From the NCBI GenBank assembly GCA_009599575.1, contig VWND01000004.1:1480001-1544000 (forward strand): 64,000 nucleotides of DNA. Direction: 5' to 3'. The position numbers and the translations under genes are program-made. The notes beneath the pieces are model-generated. The model did not search any database, had not been told where the DNA came from, and saw only the letters and a list, made by a program, of their open reading frames with translations. Each line of letters begins with the position of its first letter. The stretch's first letter is position 1. The stretch is from Blumeriella jaapii (lineage: Eukaryota; Ascomycota; Leotiomycetes; Helotiales; Drepanopezizaceae). Positions 1 to 13,700 of the stretch are shown piece by piece.

Positions 1-11
1 TTCGTTTTCTT

Positions 12-1440
12 ATGCGATGCCGTATGCTTTTTTTTAGCTTTTCTGATGCATTTTTATTTAATAGCGCCAACGTTACCGATTTTATCGAAAAATATAAAAA
101 AACCTATAAGAATTTCGGAGTTTCTAAAACTGAAATATTCGATAAACTTTTTCGTTATTATAACCCAACTATCAAAAATATTATTAAATCGATAAATAAA
201 TAAAAAATTATTAAAATTCGAAACTAGCGTAAGCTAATTAAAGTTTTGAAATCGAAATTCCGAAACCACGATCGCTAGCAAATTCGCGATATTATCGCTT
301 TTTTTAAACAGTTTGTTATAACAATTCGCTAAGCTAAAAAACTTAAGGTTTATTATCGTACTTATACGAAAGTTTCTGACGTTTTCGTTAACAAAAAGGT
401 TTTAAGCGAAATTAAAGCAGAAAAAATTGTTTTTACTTAGCCTTTTAACTAATATTCGCAATAAAACTATTAAGTATTTTAAAATTAATAAACAAAATTT
501 TGAAATTTTCGATTAATATTTCAAATTTGTGAAATTCGTTTTCAAACAAAACTAAAACGAGCGTATTATTAAAATTATAAATCAAAAAAATCTTTTTTTT
601 TTTTTTACAAAAAAAACGTAGAAGCTTTAGTATAAAAATATGTCCAGCTATTAAAAGTTACCGAAATTGCCAAAAAACAACCAGTTATTATATTATTTAA
701 TCGTTCTGCGAAGTTTATTAGCTTAAAAAACTTAATAAAAATATCGAAATTTTTATATTAAAATTTACCGATATTAAAATTTAAAAATTGCAAAGCAAAA
801 TCGAAAGTTTTATACAACAGCAGAAAAAACTCTTTTACGTTAATTCGAATAATAAAAACGATTAAAACGGCTTTTACAACAATTATTTTTTTTAAAATAC
901 GCGAAGCGATTAGCTTCGCTAAGCCATCGTAAAAATAATAGCTGCTTAATAGCAATCTTTTCGTAATAGCGATCAAAATCAACGAAACATTAATTATAAT
1001 AACGATTATTAAAAAAAAAAAAAAACCAACGCGAAAATCAAAATCGCGGTTATTAAAATAATAAAAGTAATTATTAAAACAAACTCCGTAGCTTTAAATG
1101 CGGATTTTGTAATAATAAAGAAATTTACTGCGAAAAATCTTATATTCGCTTTAAATGCAAAGCTTTTAATTTTTGTATAAATAATAATATTTGTTATATT
1201 AACAAATACGGAGCGATTTGCTTCGGACCGGTAAAAACAAAAATAGGCTTTTTTAACAAAGCTGAAAATCAGAGCTAAATAAATACTATTCGCTTAAAAG
1301 TAAAAAGTACGAAATAGAACGATTGCTTGGAAAACAAAAAGAATGCGAAAACGATTTTTACTAGTAAAAAAAAAAAAATTTCCGAAAGCGTATTAATTAA
1401 AAAGAAAACTTTTACCTTAAATATAAATGAAATTTAAATA
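12..1440 (+). pseudogene. A1 gag (RIP-broken)
   Basis: This is the gag capsid region of element A. The opening residues (12-203) read DAFLFNSANVTDFIEKY, then a FDKLFRYYNPTI motif, the pattern of the N-terminal half of fungal Ty3/gypsy gag proteins. The frame continues with RIP stops and poly-A frameshifts. A cysteine-rich segment near 1100-1210 aligns with 5190-5300 in A2, where spaced cysteines (FCNN, IHCEK, FKCKVFNFC) suggest a nucleic-acid-binding tail rather than a canonical CCHC knuckle. Gag would form the particle and package RNA. No functional product is expected. Confidence 0.75.
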
Positions 1441-2094
1441 TATAAATAAAAAACAAATATATATATTACTAATACAATTATCGTATTTGCAGATATTATA
1501 GCTGCATAATTAAACTAGCGAACCATAAAAAAGCAAAATGCTTTTGTTTTATTCGCCAAATTAATTAATATAAAAAAAAAACGTTAAAATCGAGAAAAAA
1601 AAAGATTTTAAAATTCGAAAAAAAACCGATAAAACTATTAGAAAAACGCTTATATTAAAAGAAATTAACGACGATATAAAAAATATCGATACCGATACTT
1701 CGGTTTAAATTATTCAAAAAGTATTAGTTTTTAAACGTTTATTATTAATGCGAAGCGAGAAATAAATCGACAAATATATCAGCTTCGAAGCCGTCGACGA
1801 AATTATTAAAAAGATTATAAAACAGAAAATCGAATTGAAATTTAGCGATTTATTTAGCACAAAAAAAAGATTCGATAAAATGTTTAATAAACAAATCTTT
1901 GCATTAAAAAAAAAAGAAAAAATGAAAATTATTCAAAAAAAAACGATTTTAAATTAAAACAAAATCAAAAAGAAATTTACAATACCGCGGTTAATTTAGC
2001 CGATAAAAAGAAATCTTCGGAAAAAATCAGCTTTTTGGCTTTTATTATAAAAATCTAAAAATCAAAACGACGAAACTGCTTTTATACGGCTATA

Positions 2095-2345
2095 AAAGCA
2101 TTAAAAATAAAAATAATACTTGAGAAAAATACGACCGCCCTCGCTTTATTCGATAATAAAGCCGAAGTTAATTATATAAATCAGAAAACGGCCGAAGCTA
2201 ATAGTATCCCGATTATTATTAATAAACGAATAATTTATACCACCGTTAATAAAAATACGATTAAATTTAATAAAATTATACGAAATATTAAAATCGACGT
2301 TAAAAGTATTATTATTTATAAAAACTTTTTAGTAATAAAAAAATG
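2095..2345 (+). pseudogene. A1 retropepsin-like protease region
   Basis: One frame contains ALALFDNKAEVNYI, which fits a retropepsin active-site strand (hydrophobic-D-S/T-G-A) with the Ser-Gly positions altered. It is followed by a second conserved stretch and an IIYKNFLV motif. The matching segment in A2 lies at 6195-6430. It sits between gag and RT, as expected for the protease of a Ty3/gypsy polyprotein. No product is expected because upstream and downstream frames are broken. Confidence 0.55.
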
Positions 2346-3064
2346 ATTTTATTTTATTATTTTTAAAATGTTTTGGATTCTGAAAAGTTTCGTCAACTTT
2401 AAATATACCGAAAACGGCCAACTAAAAGCTTTTTTCTGAAACTGAAACCGATTTTTAAAATTAAATCACCGTCGCCGGCGATAAGATTTTTTTAGTCGAC
2501 GTTTTATCGAAAAACAAATAGCCGGCTTTGATTTCAAAATAAACGCTAGATTATAATAAAACCTGGAAAATACTCGGCTAAAAGCATTTACGTCGCTAAT
2601 CGAAATAGCACCGCGGATGAAATTGGCTAATATTAATATTTTTGGCTATTAATTCGGGAATAAAAGTTTCGAAGATTTCGTTTTTGTATTAAATAAACCC
2701 GATTCGTATATCTTACTTTTTTGTATTAATATCAGTATTTTTTACAAACGCAAAGCTAATAAAATACGATCCGTGAATTTTAGTAAATTCGTTAAAAATA
2801 TTTCCGAAAAAATAAACGATTAATTCGAAAAAAATAAAGCAATAAAACTATTTTAATTAATTATTAGCGAATTCGAGAAATTTATTACCGGCCGATTTTT
2901 TAGCTTATTATTTGGCAGCCGATTTATAAAAAAACGATTTAATAATTTAGCAATCGAAACCTAACTTTTGCTAAAAAAAAAAAGATTTTGTACGAAATTT
3001 TACGCAATCGAAAAAAGGCTATAGCCTTCGATTTCACCGAAAGAAGCTAATTCAGCTTTAATAT

Positions 3065-3331
3065 TGTAAAACGGTGATACCTTGTATTGATGGGAGTTGG
3101 TAGTTTTAGCTATAGTCGAGGCATGGACCCCTCCGAGACCCCCTGCCATTGACTACCTTCAACAGGTATAAAAGCAAAGCACCTCCTTAAATAGTATTAT
3201 AGGCACGCAGTTTAATTCATACCTTTATTTATTTTTTTTTTCCTTTTTTCAGTTTTTTCTAAGAATTTCCTAAACTATTTTACCTACCGATATATAGCCG
3301 TATCAGTCTGGTTTTCCTACCTACTTTTACA
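3065..3331 (+). repeat. A2 5' LTR (267 bp)
   Basis: The LTR starts TGTAAAACGGTG and ends ctacttttaca with inverted TGTAAAA/TTTTACA tips. It matches 14103-14369 over its whole length with only transition differences. This copy is the least mutated of the A LTRs. It contains ggtataaaagcaaagc (3161-3180), a plausible TATA element for the U3 promoter. Confidence 0.9.
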
Positions 3332-4090
3332 TTTAATAACCTACGCAAAAATTCAAATTTCGGTGTTTTATTTTTATACATTCGCCGATGCATTTTTTAA
3401 ATTCGCAATTAAAATCGACTTCGATATTTCGCTACTACGACTTAAAAAACCTTTTATATGGTGTTATTCGCAGCTATATTATATAAAAGACTTTTAATAG
3501 CTTTTCTTATTTTGCGTATAATTATTAAATTATAGAAATATAATATATTTCAGAAACGTTTGAAATTACGGTCAGGCAATTTTGAACCGTGCGAAATTCA
3601 AAGCTCGAAAATCGCCCCTTTGTTTAAAAATAACAAATCGAATATTAATTCGTACGCTTCGACCGCTACGCTCGGCCTTTCTGAATTAAATTTCTTTTGG
3701 TCAAACGCCTGGCGAAAACTCAACCTTCTGATTTTACGTTTTATAATTGTAATAATTACAATTTGCGGCTTTTCATTAAAAATAGTAAAAAAATAGCTAT
3801 ACGTGCATTAGCCTAAGCCACGGAATATCGAAACCGTAGATTATATAACAATATTATATTAATTCAATTAATCTATCAAAAAACAAATTTTTTAATATAC
3901 CATTTAAATATCTGAACGCAATTTCATTTTATTTAATTCTTTTAAAAAACACAAAAACCTTTTTAATAGCTCCTTTATTAAAAACGATTTCTTTTATATT
4001 AAAAACTTTTAATCTGCAATTCCAGAAAACACTTATTCGTTTAATTTAAATCCCACCAACACTTTTATTAATATTATAAACAACAACGCT
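3332..4090 (+). other. A2 leader between 5' LTR and gag
   Basis: This is about 760 bp of AT-rich leader. An open stretch at 3560-3796 begins MKLRSG and could be an N-terminal gag extension or an upstream exon. It runs into a low-complexity hydrophobic tail, and I see no conserved domain. No clear tRNA primer-binding site was recognised next to the LTR, probably because of RIP. Confidence 0.4.
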
Positions 4091-5530
4091 TTTCGTTTTT
4101 TTATACGAGGCCGCATGCCTTTTCCTGGCTCTTCTGATGCATTTTTATTTAATAGCGCTAATATTACCGATTTTATCGAAAAATATAAAAAAACCTGTGA
4201 GGATTTCGGAGTCTCGGAAATTAAAATATTCGATAAGCTTCCTCGCTATTATAACCCAACCATCAAAAATATTATTAAATCGATAAATAAATAAAAGGTT
4301 ATTAAAGTTCGAAATTGACGTAAATTAATTAAAACTTTAAAATCGGAATTTCGAAACCACGATTATTAGCAAATTCGCGATATTATCGCTTTTTTTAAAC
4401 AGTTTATTATAACAATTCGCTAAATCAAAAAATTCAAAGTTTATTATCGTATTTATATAAAAGTTTTTAACGTTTTCGTTAATAAAAAGGTTTTAAGCGA
4501 AATTAAACAAAAAAAATTGTTTTTACTTGGTTTTTCAATTAGCATTCGCAACAAAACTATTAAACATTTTAAAATTAATAAACAAAACCTTAAAACTTTC
4601 GATTAGTATTTCAAATTTATAAAATTCGTTTTTAAACAAAACCAAAACGAACGTATTATTAAAGTCATAAACTAAAAGAAATTTTTCTTTTCTATTTACA
4701 AAAAAAACGTGGAAGCTCTAGTGCAGGAATATGCCCAGCCATTAAAAATTACCGAAATCGCCAAAAGACAACCAATTATTATATTATTTAATTATTTTGC
4801 AAAATCTATTGGCTTGGAAAAGCTTAATAAAAATATCGAAATTTTCGTATTAAAATTTACCGATATTAAGATTCAAAAGCTTTAAAGCAAAATCGAAAGT
4901 TTTATGTAATAATAAAAAAAACTTTTTTACGTTAACTCGGATAATAAGAACGATTAAAATAGCTTTTATAACAACTACTTTTTTCAGAATGCGCGAAGCG
5001 ATTAGCTTCGCCAAGCTATTGTAAAAGTAATAGCTGCCCAATAGCAATCTTTTCGTGTTAACGATCAGAATCAGCGAAATATTAATTATAATAACGATTA
5101 TTAAAAGAAAAAAAAAAACCAACGCGAAAATCAAAATCGCGGCTATTAAAATAGTAAAAGTAATTATTAAAACAAACTTCGTAGCCCTAAGTATAAATTT
5201 TGTAATAACAAAAAAATTCATTGCGAAAAACCTTATATTCGCTTTAAATGCAAAGTATTTAATTTTTGTATAAATAATAATATTTGTTATATTAATAAAT
5301 ATAAAGCGATTTGCCTCGGACCGACGAAAGCAGAAATAAGCCTTTTTAACAAAGCTGAAAACCAAAGCTAGCTAAATATTATTCGCTTAAAAATAAAAAA
5401 TACGAAATAGAACGATTGCTTGAAAAACAGAAAAAATGCAAAAACGATTTTCATTAAAAAAAAAAAATATTTCAAAAAGCGTATTAATTAAAAAGAAAAC
5501 CCTTATCCTAAGCGTAAGTAGAATTCAAAT
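4090..5530 (+). pseudogene. A2 gag (RIP-broken)
   Basis: This is collinear with the A1 gag at 12-1440 and less mutated at its start. Readable segments are DAFLFNSAN, FIEKYKKTCEDFGVSE and KLPRYYNPTIKN, typical of fungal Ty3/gypsy capsid regions. A run of TAA/TAG codons sits where A1 or the family pattern implies Gln/Trp. The C-terminal cysteine-containing part (about 5190-5330) includes CLGPTKAEIS. The antisense open stretch over 4850-5365 is a shadow of this gag. Confidence 0.75.
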
Positions 5531-6159
5531 ATATAAATAAAAAACAAATATATATATTGCTAATACAAATATCGCATTTGTAAATATTATAGTTGCATAA
5601 TTAAGCTAGCGAATCATAAAAAAACAAAATACTTCTGTTTTATTCGCTAAATTAATTAATATAAAAAAAAACGTCAGAATCGAAAAAAAGAAAGATTTTG
5701 GAATTCGAAAAAAAACCGATAAAACCATTAGAAAAACATTTATAATAAACGAAATTAACGACGATATAAACGATATCGATATCGACACTTCGGTTTAAAT
5801 TATTTAAAAAATACCAGTTTCTAAACGTCTATTATTAATGCGAAGCGAAAAATAAATCGATAAATATATTAGCTTCGAAGCCGTCGACGAAGCTATTAAA
5901 AAAATTATAAAGCAAAAAATTGAATTGAAATTCAGCGAGTTATTTAATATAAAAAAAAGATTCGATAAAATTATTAATAAACAAATTCTTATATTAAAAA
6001 AAAAACGAAAAAATTAAAATTATCCGAAAAAAAAACGATTTTAAATTAAAAAAAAATCAAAAAGAAATTTACAATACCGCAGTCAATTTAGCCGATAAAA
6101 AGGAATCTTCGGAAAAAATCAGCTTTTTGGCTTTCGTTATTTTATAACCCAAAAGTCAA

Positions 6160-6430
6160 AACGACGAAACTGCTTTTATACGGCTATAAAAGCGTTAAAA
6201 ATAAAAATTATATTTAAGAAAAATACGACCGCCCTCGTTTTATTCGATAATAAAGCCGAAGTTAATTGCATAAATCAGAAAACAGCCGAAGCTAATAGTA
6301 TTCCGATTATTACCGATAAGCGAATAATTTATACGACCGTTAATAAAAATATTATTAAGTTTAATAAAATTGTACGAAATATAAAAATCGATATTAAAAA
6401 TATTATTATTTATAAAAACTTTTTAATAAT
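6160..6430 (+). pseudogene. A2 protease region
   Basis: This is the counterpart of 2095-2345 in A1: the same retropepsin-like strand followed by a conserved IIYKNF segment, broken by several stops. It lies between gag and the linker leading to RT. Confidence 0.5.
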
Positions 6431-6439
6431 AAAAAAATG

Positions 6440-7140
6440 CTTTTATTTTATTATTTTTAAAATGCTTTGGATTTTAAAAAGTCTCGTCAGCTTCAAATAC
6501 ACCGAAAACGGCCAGATAAAAGCTTTTTTCTGGAATTAAAACCGATTTTTTTAAAGTTAAATTATCGTCGCCGGCGATAAAATCTTTCTAATCGACGTTT
6601 TATCGGAAAACAAATAGCCGGCTTTAATCCTAGGACAAACGCTAGGTTGTAACAAAACCTGGAAAATACTCGGCTAAAAGCATTCACGTTATTAATCGAA
6701 ATAGCATCGCGAATAAAATTGGCTAATATTAATATTTTTAATTATCAATTCGGCAATAAAAATTCCGAAAATTTCGTTTTCGTATTAAATAAATCCGATT
6801 TATATATTCTATTTTTTTGTATTAATATTAACATTTTTTACAAACGCAAAACTAATAAAATACGATTTGTAAATTTTAGCGAATCCGGTGGAAATATCTT
6901 CGAAAAAATAAACGATTAATTTGAAAAAAATAAAGTAATAAAACCATTTTAATTAATTATTAGCGAACTCGAAAAACTTATTACCGGCCGATTTTCCAGT
7001 TTATTATTTAACAGCCGATTAACAAAAAAACGATTTAATAATTTAGCAATCGGAATCTAACTTTTATTAAAAAAAAAAAAAGTTTTATACGAAATCTTAC
7101 GCAATCGAAAAAAGACTATAGCCTTCGATTTCACCGAAAT
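6440..7140 (+). pseudogene. A2 protease-RT linker
   Basis: A frame open over 6719-6919 (ANINIFNYQFGNKNSENF...) has a collinear counterpart in A1 at about 2620-2820, so it belongs to the pol polyprotein between protease and reverse transcriptase. I recognise no catalytic motif. The end of this segment (about 7140) is where A2 inserted in A1. Confidence 0.5.
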
Positions 7141-7144
7141 GGGC

Positions 7145-7880
7145 TAATTCAGCCTTAACGTAACGCTTTATATCGATATTAAAACCGTGCTTTACGAAAC
7201 CTGGCAAAAAAACTTTTTTAGTTCCCAAAGCCTTTTAAAATAAAATAATCGAAATGTTAAAAAAACGAATTAAGCAAGAAATTTTCGAATTTTGCTACGG
7301 CCCATATAAAAACAAATGGTTTATCGTTGCGAAAAAAAAAAAAAGCATTTACAGATTTATTATCGCAATCGTCGAAATAAATAAAATAACGATACGAAAC
7401 GTTAATATATTATTCAACGTCGATTAATTTTCAAACGAATTCGCAGAATTAACGATCGCTTTTTTTTTCGATTTGTTTTTCGGCTACGACTATTTAATAT
7501 TTAATTTACGATCTCGAAATATAACGGCAATTCAAATTTCAATCGGTTTATTACGTATAACGAAAATATTTATAAAAGCTATTAATTTAATCGCTTAATT
7601 CGTAAAAGTCGTATACAAAATCCTTATGATTTGTATTTCTGATATTGCTTTTTTTTACGTTAACGACGTTAAAATAAAAGGCTTCAAATTATATTATAAT
7701 AATAAAAAAATCTTTTTTAAAATTCGACGTTATATAATAAAACATATTCAAAACATCGACAAAATTATAATCTGCTTCGAAAAAGCTAAAGCTATTATTG
7801 GCCTTCGATTAAAATTTTGCATATCCGAAATAAATATCGTCGGTTATATAATTAATAACGCTGGCCGCTATTTTTAACGA
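7145..7880 (+). pseudogene. A2 reverse transcriptase
   Basis: This is the RT domain of element A. Readable segments include YKNKWFIVAKKKKSIYRF (fingers), a DLFFGYDY palm strand and FFYVNDVKIKG. The last is the YxDD catalytic box with the first Asp changed to Asn (GAC to AAC, a RIP change). Then come EKAKAIIGLRLKFC and NIVGYI. The YVND-IKG sequence with the long post-catalytic helix resembles the MarY1-like branch of fungal gypsy elements. That placement is from memory and uncertain. The loss of the catalytic Asp alone would abolish polymerase activity. Confidence 0.8.
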
Positions 7881-7899
7881 AAGAAAATTAAAAAAATCT

Positions 7900-8530
7900 G
7901 CGAATAAAAAAAATATAAAAATATTACCGAAACCAAAGCTTTTATTAGCGTTGTGATTTATTACCGCAATTAAATTAAAAACTTTTTTTAAAAAACTGCA
8001 TCTATTTACGCCACGATAAAAAAAAAATCGATTTCGTTTAAAAAGAAAAACAAAACAAAGCTATAAAAGTTTTTAAAAACGACCTTTTATCGACTTTATT
8101 ATTTATGCGAATCGATTATAGCTCAGACGCAAAAAAAATTATTTTGATTATCGACGCTAATATTTTCGGTTAAAAAGCTGTATTGTAATAAATCGATAAA
8201 AACAAAAAACGGCATTTTTTACAATTCGAAAGCGGCCTATAATCCTTCGCTAAAGCACGCTACGATGCTACTAAACGAAAATATCGAAGCGTTTTTAAAG
8301 CAATAAAAAAAATAAAAAGCGAATTGTACGGCGTATATTTTATTTTAGAAACAAACGTAAAAATCTTTATCGATCAACTGAATAAAAAAGCTAATAATTT
8401 ACCGAAAGCGCTCGTTATTAATTAAATAGCCTGGATGCGACTTATAAACTTCGAAATCAGACATTTTAAAAAAACAATTAATATAACGGCAAACGGCTTT
8501 TTTAAACAAAAACGTTTTTATTCGTTTAAT
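7900..8530 (+). pseudogene. A2 RNase H
   Basis: Downstream of RT, segments include KAFISVVIYYRN (RT connection), then IDANIFG, where an RNase H first-Asp motif is expected. Next are a FAKARYDATKREYRS-type helix and a VYFILETN-type strand, in the usual Ty3/gypsy RNase H order. The domain is broken by many stops. A1's counterpart is at 21530-22160. Confidence 0.6.
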
Positions 8531-8632
8531 TTCGCTAAACAAAACAAATAAAATATCGACGAGTAAATTACTAATAAAATCGGCTGCTTTGCCATCTGCG
8601 TTCTAAGTTTTATAAAACCAAAATCATTCGCG

Positions 8633-8863
8633 TTGCTATTTCGGCTGGCATCGCGAATAAAAAACACCGATTTTCGGGCCGAAAAAGCATTCGCATTACT
8701 ATTTCGGCTAACACCGCGAATAAATTTGATCGAAAACGATCGGAATAAACCGATTAACGACGAAAATAAATTTTTAATCGATAATTACGAAACCGAAAAC
8801 TTTTATTTAATCGCATATTATTTAACCATTTTGTTTAAATTATTTAATGTATTAAATTATTAA
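8633..8863 (+). pseudogene. A2 RNase H-integrase linker with a short internal repeat
   Basis: This 76-codon open stretch contains the phrase ALLFRLxxRI twice, about 20 residues apart, followed by an acidic/Asn-rich segment ending in FNVLNY. The same stretch is open in A1 at 22236-22496, including the duplicated phrase, so it is part of the ancestral polyprotein and not random. No known domain is recognised. Confidence 0.5.
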
Positions 8864-8869
8864 TTCAAA

Positions 8870-10165
8870 TTATTTAAAAACCAAACTTTCGATTATACTT
8901 TAGCCGATAAAAAGCTATATAAAATAAAAAATAATATATATCAAAAACGCTTAATAATAAACAATAAAACCGACAAGTTTTAAATTATAAAAAAGCCTAC
9001 GAAAAAATGTTTTATAAAAAAACTAAAGCCATTTATTACCGAATCAAAAACGATTTCTAATAGAAAAAATGCTTCGAAAACTGCAAAGCTTTTGTCAAAA
9101 GCTGTATCTTTTGCTAAAAACGAAAGCCGGGCCGAAAAAAAAACTTATTATATCCGACGTAATTTTTTAAAATTTAAAAAAAAGTCAACCTCGACGTTAT
9201 ACGCGTACCGATCACCGACCGCGAATATATATGCTTCGTATTTGCTATCGACGATTTGTTTGAATAGCTTGAAAAACGATTTTTCCGAAACGCTATTTCC
9301 GAAATTATAACGACTTTTTTTTAAAAAAAACGTTATATATCGATACGGTTTATTTAGCAAATTAAACGTCGATAATGAATTCGAAAACAAAAGCGTTGTC
9401 GAGATTTTTATAAAAAAATACAAAATCCAGCGCATTCAAATCTCAGCTTATAATTCGAAAAACAACGGATCCGTAAAACGAAGCCATAAAAATATTTTTA
9501 ATAGTCTTTTAAAAACCATTCGAAAGGGCTATAAGCGTTGGTCGCGAAAATTCTCGGAAATGCTTTTTGCTATGCGAATATACATATACGCCTTTATTAA
9601 AATAATTTTATTTTTTATTTAATACGGCAAAAACGCTCGATTATTTCTGGAAACGAAATAGCTTATATAAAAGTTTTATAACGTAATTAAAATAAAAACG
9701 AAAGCAAACTTATTAATAATAAAATTTAAACAGCTCGATTACCGCGATATAAATATAAAAAAAATAATTTTAAAAAAAAAAAAGTATAAAAAAGCAGTTA
9801 AAAAAATCTAAAATAAAACCAAGGTTTTAAAAAAAACGCTAATCAGAAAAAGAAATCTGGTTCTAGTTTACGACGTTCAGCGCGCTATCGACAAATCGGC
9901 CGATACTAAGCTTAATTATAAATAGTTCGGACCCTACGAAATATGCGAAGCCGAATTAAATAAAAACTATTACAAGCTTACGAAACTCGATAAAACAAAA
10001 CTGAAAAAAACGTTCGCCGCCAACCGGTTAAAACGATTTTACAAAAAAAACCAGCAAATTTACTTTTTAAACTCTGAATCAAAAAGCGATTCCGATTCCA
10101 GCGATTCCGACGACGATTTCGACCAAAGCGGCTATACTTCTGAAAAAAAAACCTTTTAAAAAAAT
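8870..10165 (+). pseudogene. A2 integrase with acidic tail
   Basis: This is a retroviral-type integrase. The first catalytic strand reads VIRVPITDREYICFVFAIDD. The second Asp lies in KLNVDNEFENK, and the Glu region is NNGSVKRSHKNIFNSLLK, giving D,D,E order. The C-terminal part reads GPYEICEAELNKNYYKLTKL and then a Ser/Asp-rich tail (SDSDSSDSDDDFD). No chromodomain is visible, unlike families B and C. The element would have used it to insert cDNA. It is now broken by stops and frameshifts at homopolymers. Confidence 0.7.
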
Positions 10166-10705
10166 CTGAAAACAGCCAAACGATAACCCCGCTGCTGAAA
10201 CCATAATTTAAATCGTAATTCCATTTATAATCGAAAAAAAAAAAAGTGCTTATAAAATTGTTCACTAACTGTTCTATTATTCTCGTTATCTATTGTTTTT
10301 TCTTTTTTATTATATATTATTTTATTGTTTTTGTTTTGCTTTGCTTATATACAATTTAATTCTGTTTCATATATACTATTTATTTTTGAAATCTTTTTCT
10401 ATATTATTTAAAACACCTACTGTACTTTTTTTTGTTTGACTGTACTTTTGTTTATTAAAACAAAAGCTTTATACATATTTAAGCCATATATCTGATACAT
10501 TTATATTACTCGCACATTTTACGAAAATCATTTTTTATACATTTTATTATTTATTACTTTGTGTATTATTTATTTTTTTCGTTGTTTTAAACGGATGGCT
10601 GCCTAAACAATTATAATTTATTAAAAAAATAATATACGGATTTCCGTAATTTTTGAATATAAATACCTTACAGCTCCCGTACTTTTTTTTATCTACTTTT
10701 TAATA
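10166..10705 (+). other. A2 T-rich spacer between pol and ORF3
   Basis: This is non-coding in appearance, with T-rich runs and several near-repeats of tgtacttttttttgtt. It is conserved in A1 at 23760-24260, so it is part of the element. It could hold a promoter, splice signals or a terminator for separate expression of ORF3. That is inference from position only. Confidence 0.4.
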
Positions 10706-13700
10706 AACATAACTCATTTTTTTGATTAACAAAATCATCGATATTATATCGTTTTTTAAGTAAAACGTTGCTAAACCTAGCAAGCTTATTTTTAACTTAT
10801 TTTAAAACGGAATTATTATACGCAACTTTTTCGAATTTAAGCAAATATATAATACCGCTATTTTAAATTAATAAACTGCTTTCGTAAAAACATTTATAAA
10901 ACAATTCGATATAATAATTAAAAACGTCAACGAATTCCTATTCGACTATAAAAGTTTTATTAAAGCTGAATTTGTTCGCAAAAACCTTAATTACGATAAA
11001 TTTCTGCTGAACTACGACAACGCTTTAAAAGCCCTCGCCGAAGCAAAAAAAGCTCGAAATAACAAAAAAAAAATAATAAACCGAATATTGCGCTTTCTGC
11101 TAAATTAACGAAAAAAAAATATTTAAAAATACGTTTTTAGCAAAATCACCGGTATCATTTCATTTCGACACTTCGTTCGCCTTTTCGAAATTATTACTTT
11201 TATTAAAAAAAAAGTCTGGGTATTAAACGCTTACATTTTCAAAGCGCAAACTCTGAAAGCTAACAACCCAAAAGCCCGCAAATTTATAAATCTTTTTATA
11301 ACTGTTTGCAAACTAATCGACGACGTTATATAATCGTTAAAAAAAGTTTTAATCGGCTGCGAAATCCCAAATCTGACCTTTTTCTAAAACAAAAAACTAA
11401 GCGTCGCTAAATACGGCATTTTTATACCGAAAAAAAAAAACGACGCCATTCCGATATTCTAAATTTACGACGACGAAAAAAACGAAAAAACCAATATTAT
11501 TTTCGTTTAATTCGAAAAAATATACGCGGTAGCAATTAATATTTTCAAAATAGCTAAAACAACTCGACGATTTCTATTTTTAATTATCGAAAACGAATTC
11601 GAAAACGAAATTAAAAGCGTAATAGCAAACAATCGTTTATTCGAATATAAAAAACCTATTATACTTATAAAAACGATTTCGGAAAAAGTAAAAATAAAAA
11701 ACGTAAAAAAGCGCGCCGACATTTCCGAAACCTTTTTTGTTCGGAAAAAAAAACTATTTACGTCGCCAGCAAAAAAGGCACCGCGAATAAAAACAGCCGG
11801 AAATCGACGCCGAGTTATAAATTTTAAACTAATTAATAAAAAACGCGACGATTTTACAGAATCGGATTTAAAAAACGCCGGCATTTCGAAAAAAAAAAAT
11901 CCAAACGATTTTGAATTTAACTTTTCGAAATTAAACACGTAAATATCAAAAACGCCTGCTGCGTTTAAAAACGTCGAACCGTTAATATTTTAAATTTTAA
12001 TAAAAGCATTTAAAATTTCGATTATTATACGACTCGACCGAAAAAATCTAAAAAAAAATATCGAAATTATCGCGGAAAAAATTATACAAAAAGCATAAAA
12101 TCAAATTATTTTATTTAAAACTTTCGCTTTCGACGACGAAACGATTTAGAAATTTTATTTTGATATTTTTATACAAAAGCCAAATAAATCCGTTAGCTTT
12201 TTTTTTTTTGTTTCGAACGAAAACTAAACTAAACTTTTTTCGGAAAATTGCAAATATAATATATTAAAGCAAATAAAAAAAACTTTTGAAAACGGTGACC
12301 CGTTTTTATTCGAGCTTTTTTTCGCTGAAAAACTTCGATTTTTTAATTTCGTTTTTACAAATAACGTTAACGTTAAAAAAAACGGCAAATTCTGCTATTT
12401 TTACGTACGTTATTACGCGGCGTATTACGATTTAATTACAAAAAAAGTTAACGTTATCGATTTTACTAATCGATTCGCTGCTATTAGAAATTCGAATTAC
12501 GACGTGTTCGAAATTAATTTTAATAATCAATTTATATTCCGACGAAAAATTGCGAAAATTATTTAAGCGCGTGTTAAAGCTTATCTGGGCTACGCAAACT
12601 TTAAAACAAATCCCAAAGCTTTTAGCGCGATTATAAAGTTCGATTAAAACGTAAAAAAATAAAAGTAACGAATATTTCCAAAAGCCGACTTTTTTAGCTT
12701 TTCGATCGAAAATATACTTTAAAATTTATTTGAACTAAGCTGCGAATTTGTTAATTACGTAAAGTTTTACAACGGAAAAAACAAACTACTGCTGCATTTT
12801 ATAAAAAAAAAAATAGCTATATATAAATATTATTTTCGATTGGTTAAAACCCAAAAAGCGCTTATAGCTTTTTTCGCTAATATGCTTTACAATCTTATTT
12901 AATAAGCTTTCAAAATGCATCCCGGCCTTTACTTCGCTATCCTGATTATTCGGAATTCCGAAAACTGCCGCCTCGTAGCTTATCCTAACGTTCCGATCGC
13001 TTTAGACTTCGTTAATCCCGACCGTATTATAATTATAAAATTCGATATCGCCGATTTTTAAAAAAAAAAAAAAATCGAAAATTTTATCGACGCCATTTTC
13101 GACTATTACGTTCTGTCTGCTTTCGCATACAATTCGAAAATAATCGAAATTTATTTGCAATTACATCACGACGCCAAGCTGATTAAAACCATTTAGAAAA
13201 GCTTAGCTTCCTCGTATTTCAGCGCGTTTAAAATAATAGCCTCGGTTATTTTATCGAATTACGAAACCGAAAATTACGAAATGGAAAATAAAATAACTTT
13301 TGTTAGTTTTTCGATTAAGCAAAAAGTTTTCGTCAAATTTAAAACCTAAAAAACCGACGGCGCGATATTAATTTATTCGAATAATTATACGGCACAAAAA
13401 TATAAAAATTATTTCGAAAACGATAATCCGATAAGTAATCTGATATTATTTGTATTACGGCGAAAGCAATTATAGTATTTTCGATAATTTCGATTGCAAA
13501 CGATTATTTCCGAACTATTTCGTAGAATAATTCTTTTTACAAGCTTCGAAGCTTTTTTAAAAACATTCGTCGGCAAACAATCGTAGTCCGACCTATTAGT
13601 TTTACGAAAAGCAAAAGCGTTAATCGGTTTTAATTACGACGAGCTAATCGATTATTTTTACGATTTTAATACAAAACTTTTCAGCGTTTTTTGCAAAGCG

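Noticed and set aside
4850..5365. 171-codon minus-strand open frame with hydrophobic runs
   Set aside because: It is antisense to A2 gag; Ile/Leu-rich because TpA-rich RIP sequence is translated backwards.
11507..11938. 143-codon minus-strand open frame
   Set aside because: It lies antisense to ORF3 of A2; the plus strand is the conserved coding strand in both copies. The same applies to 25079-25456.
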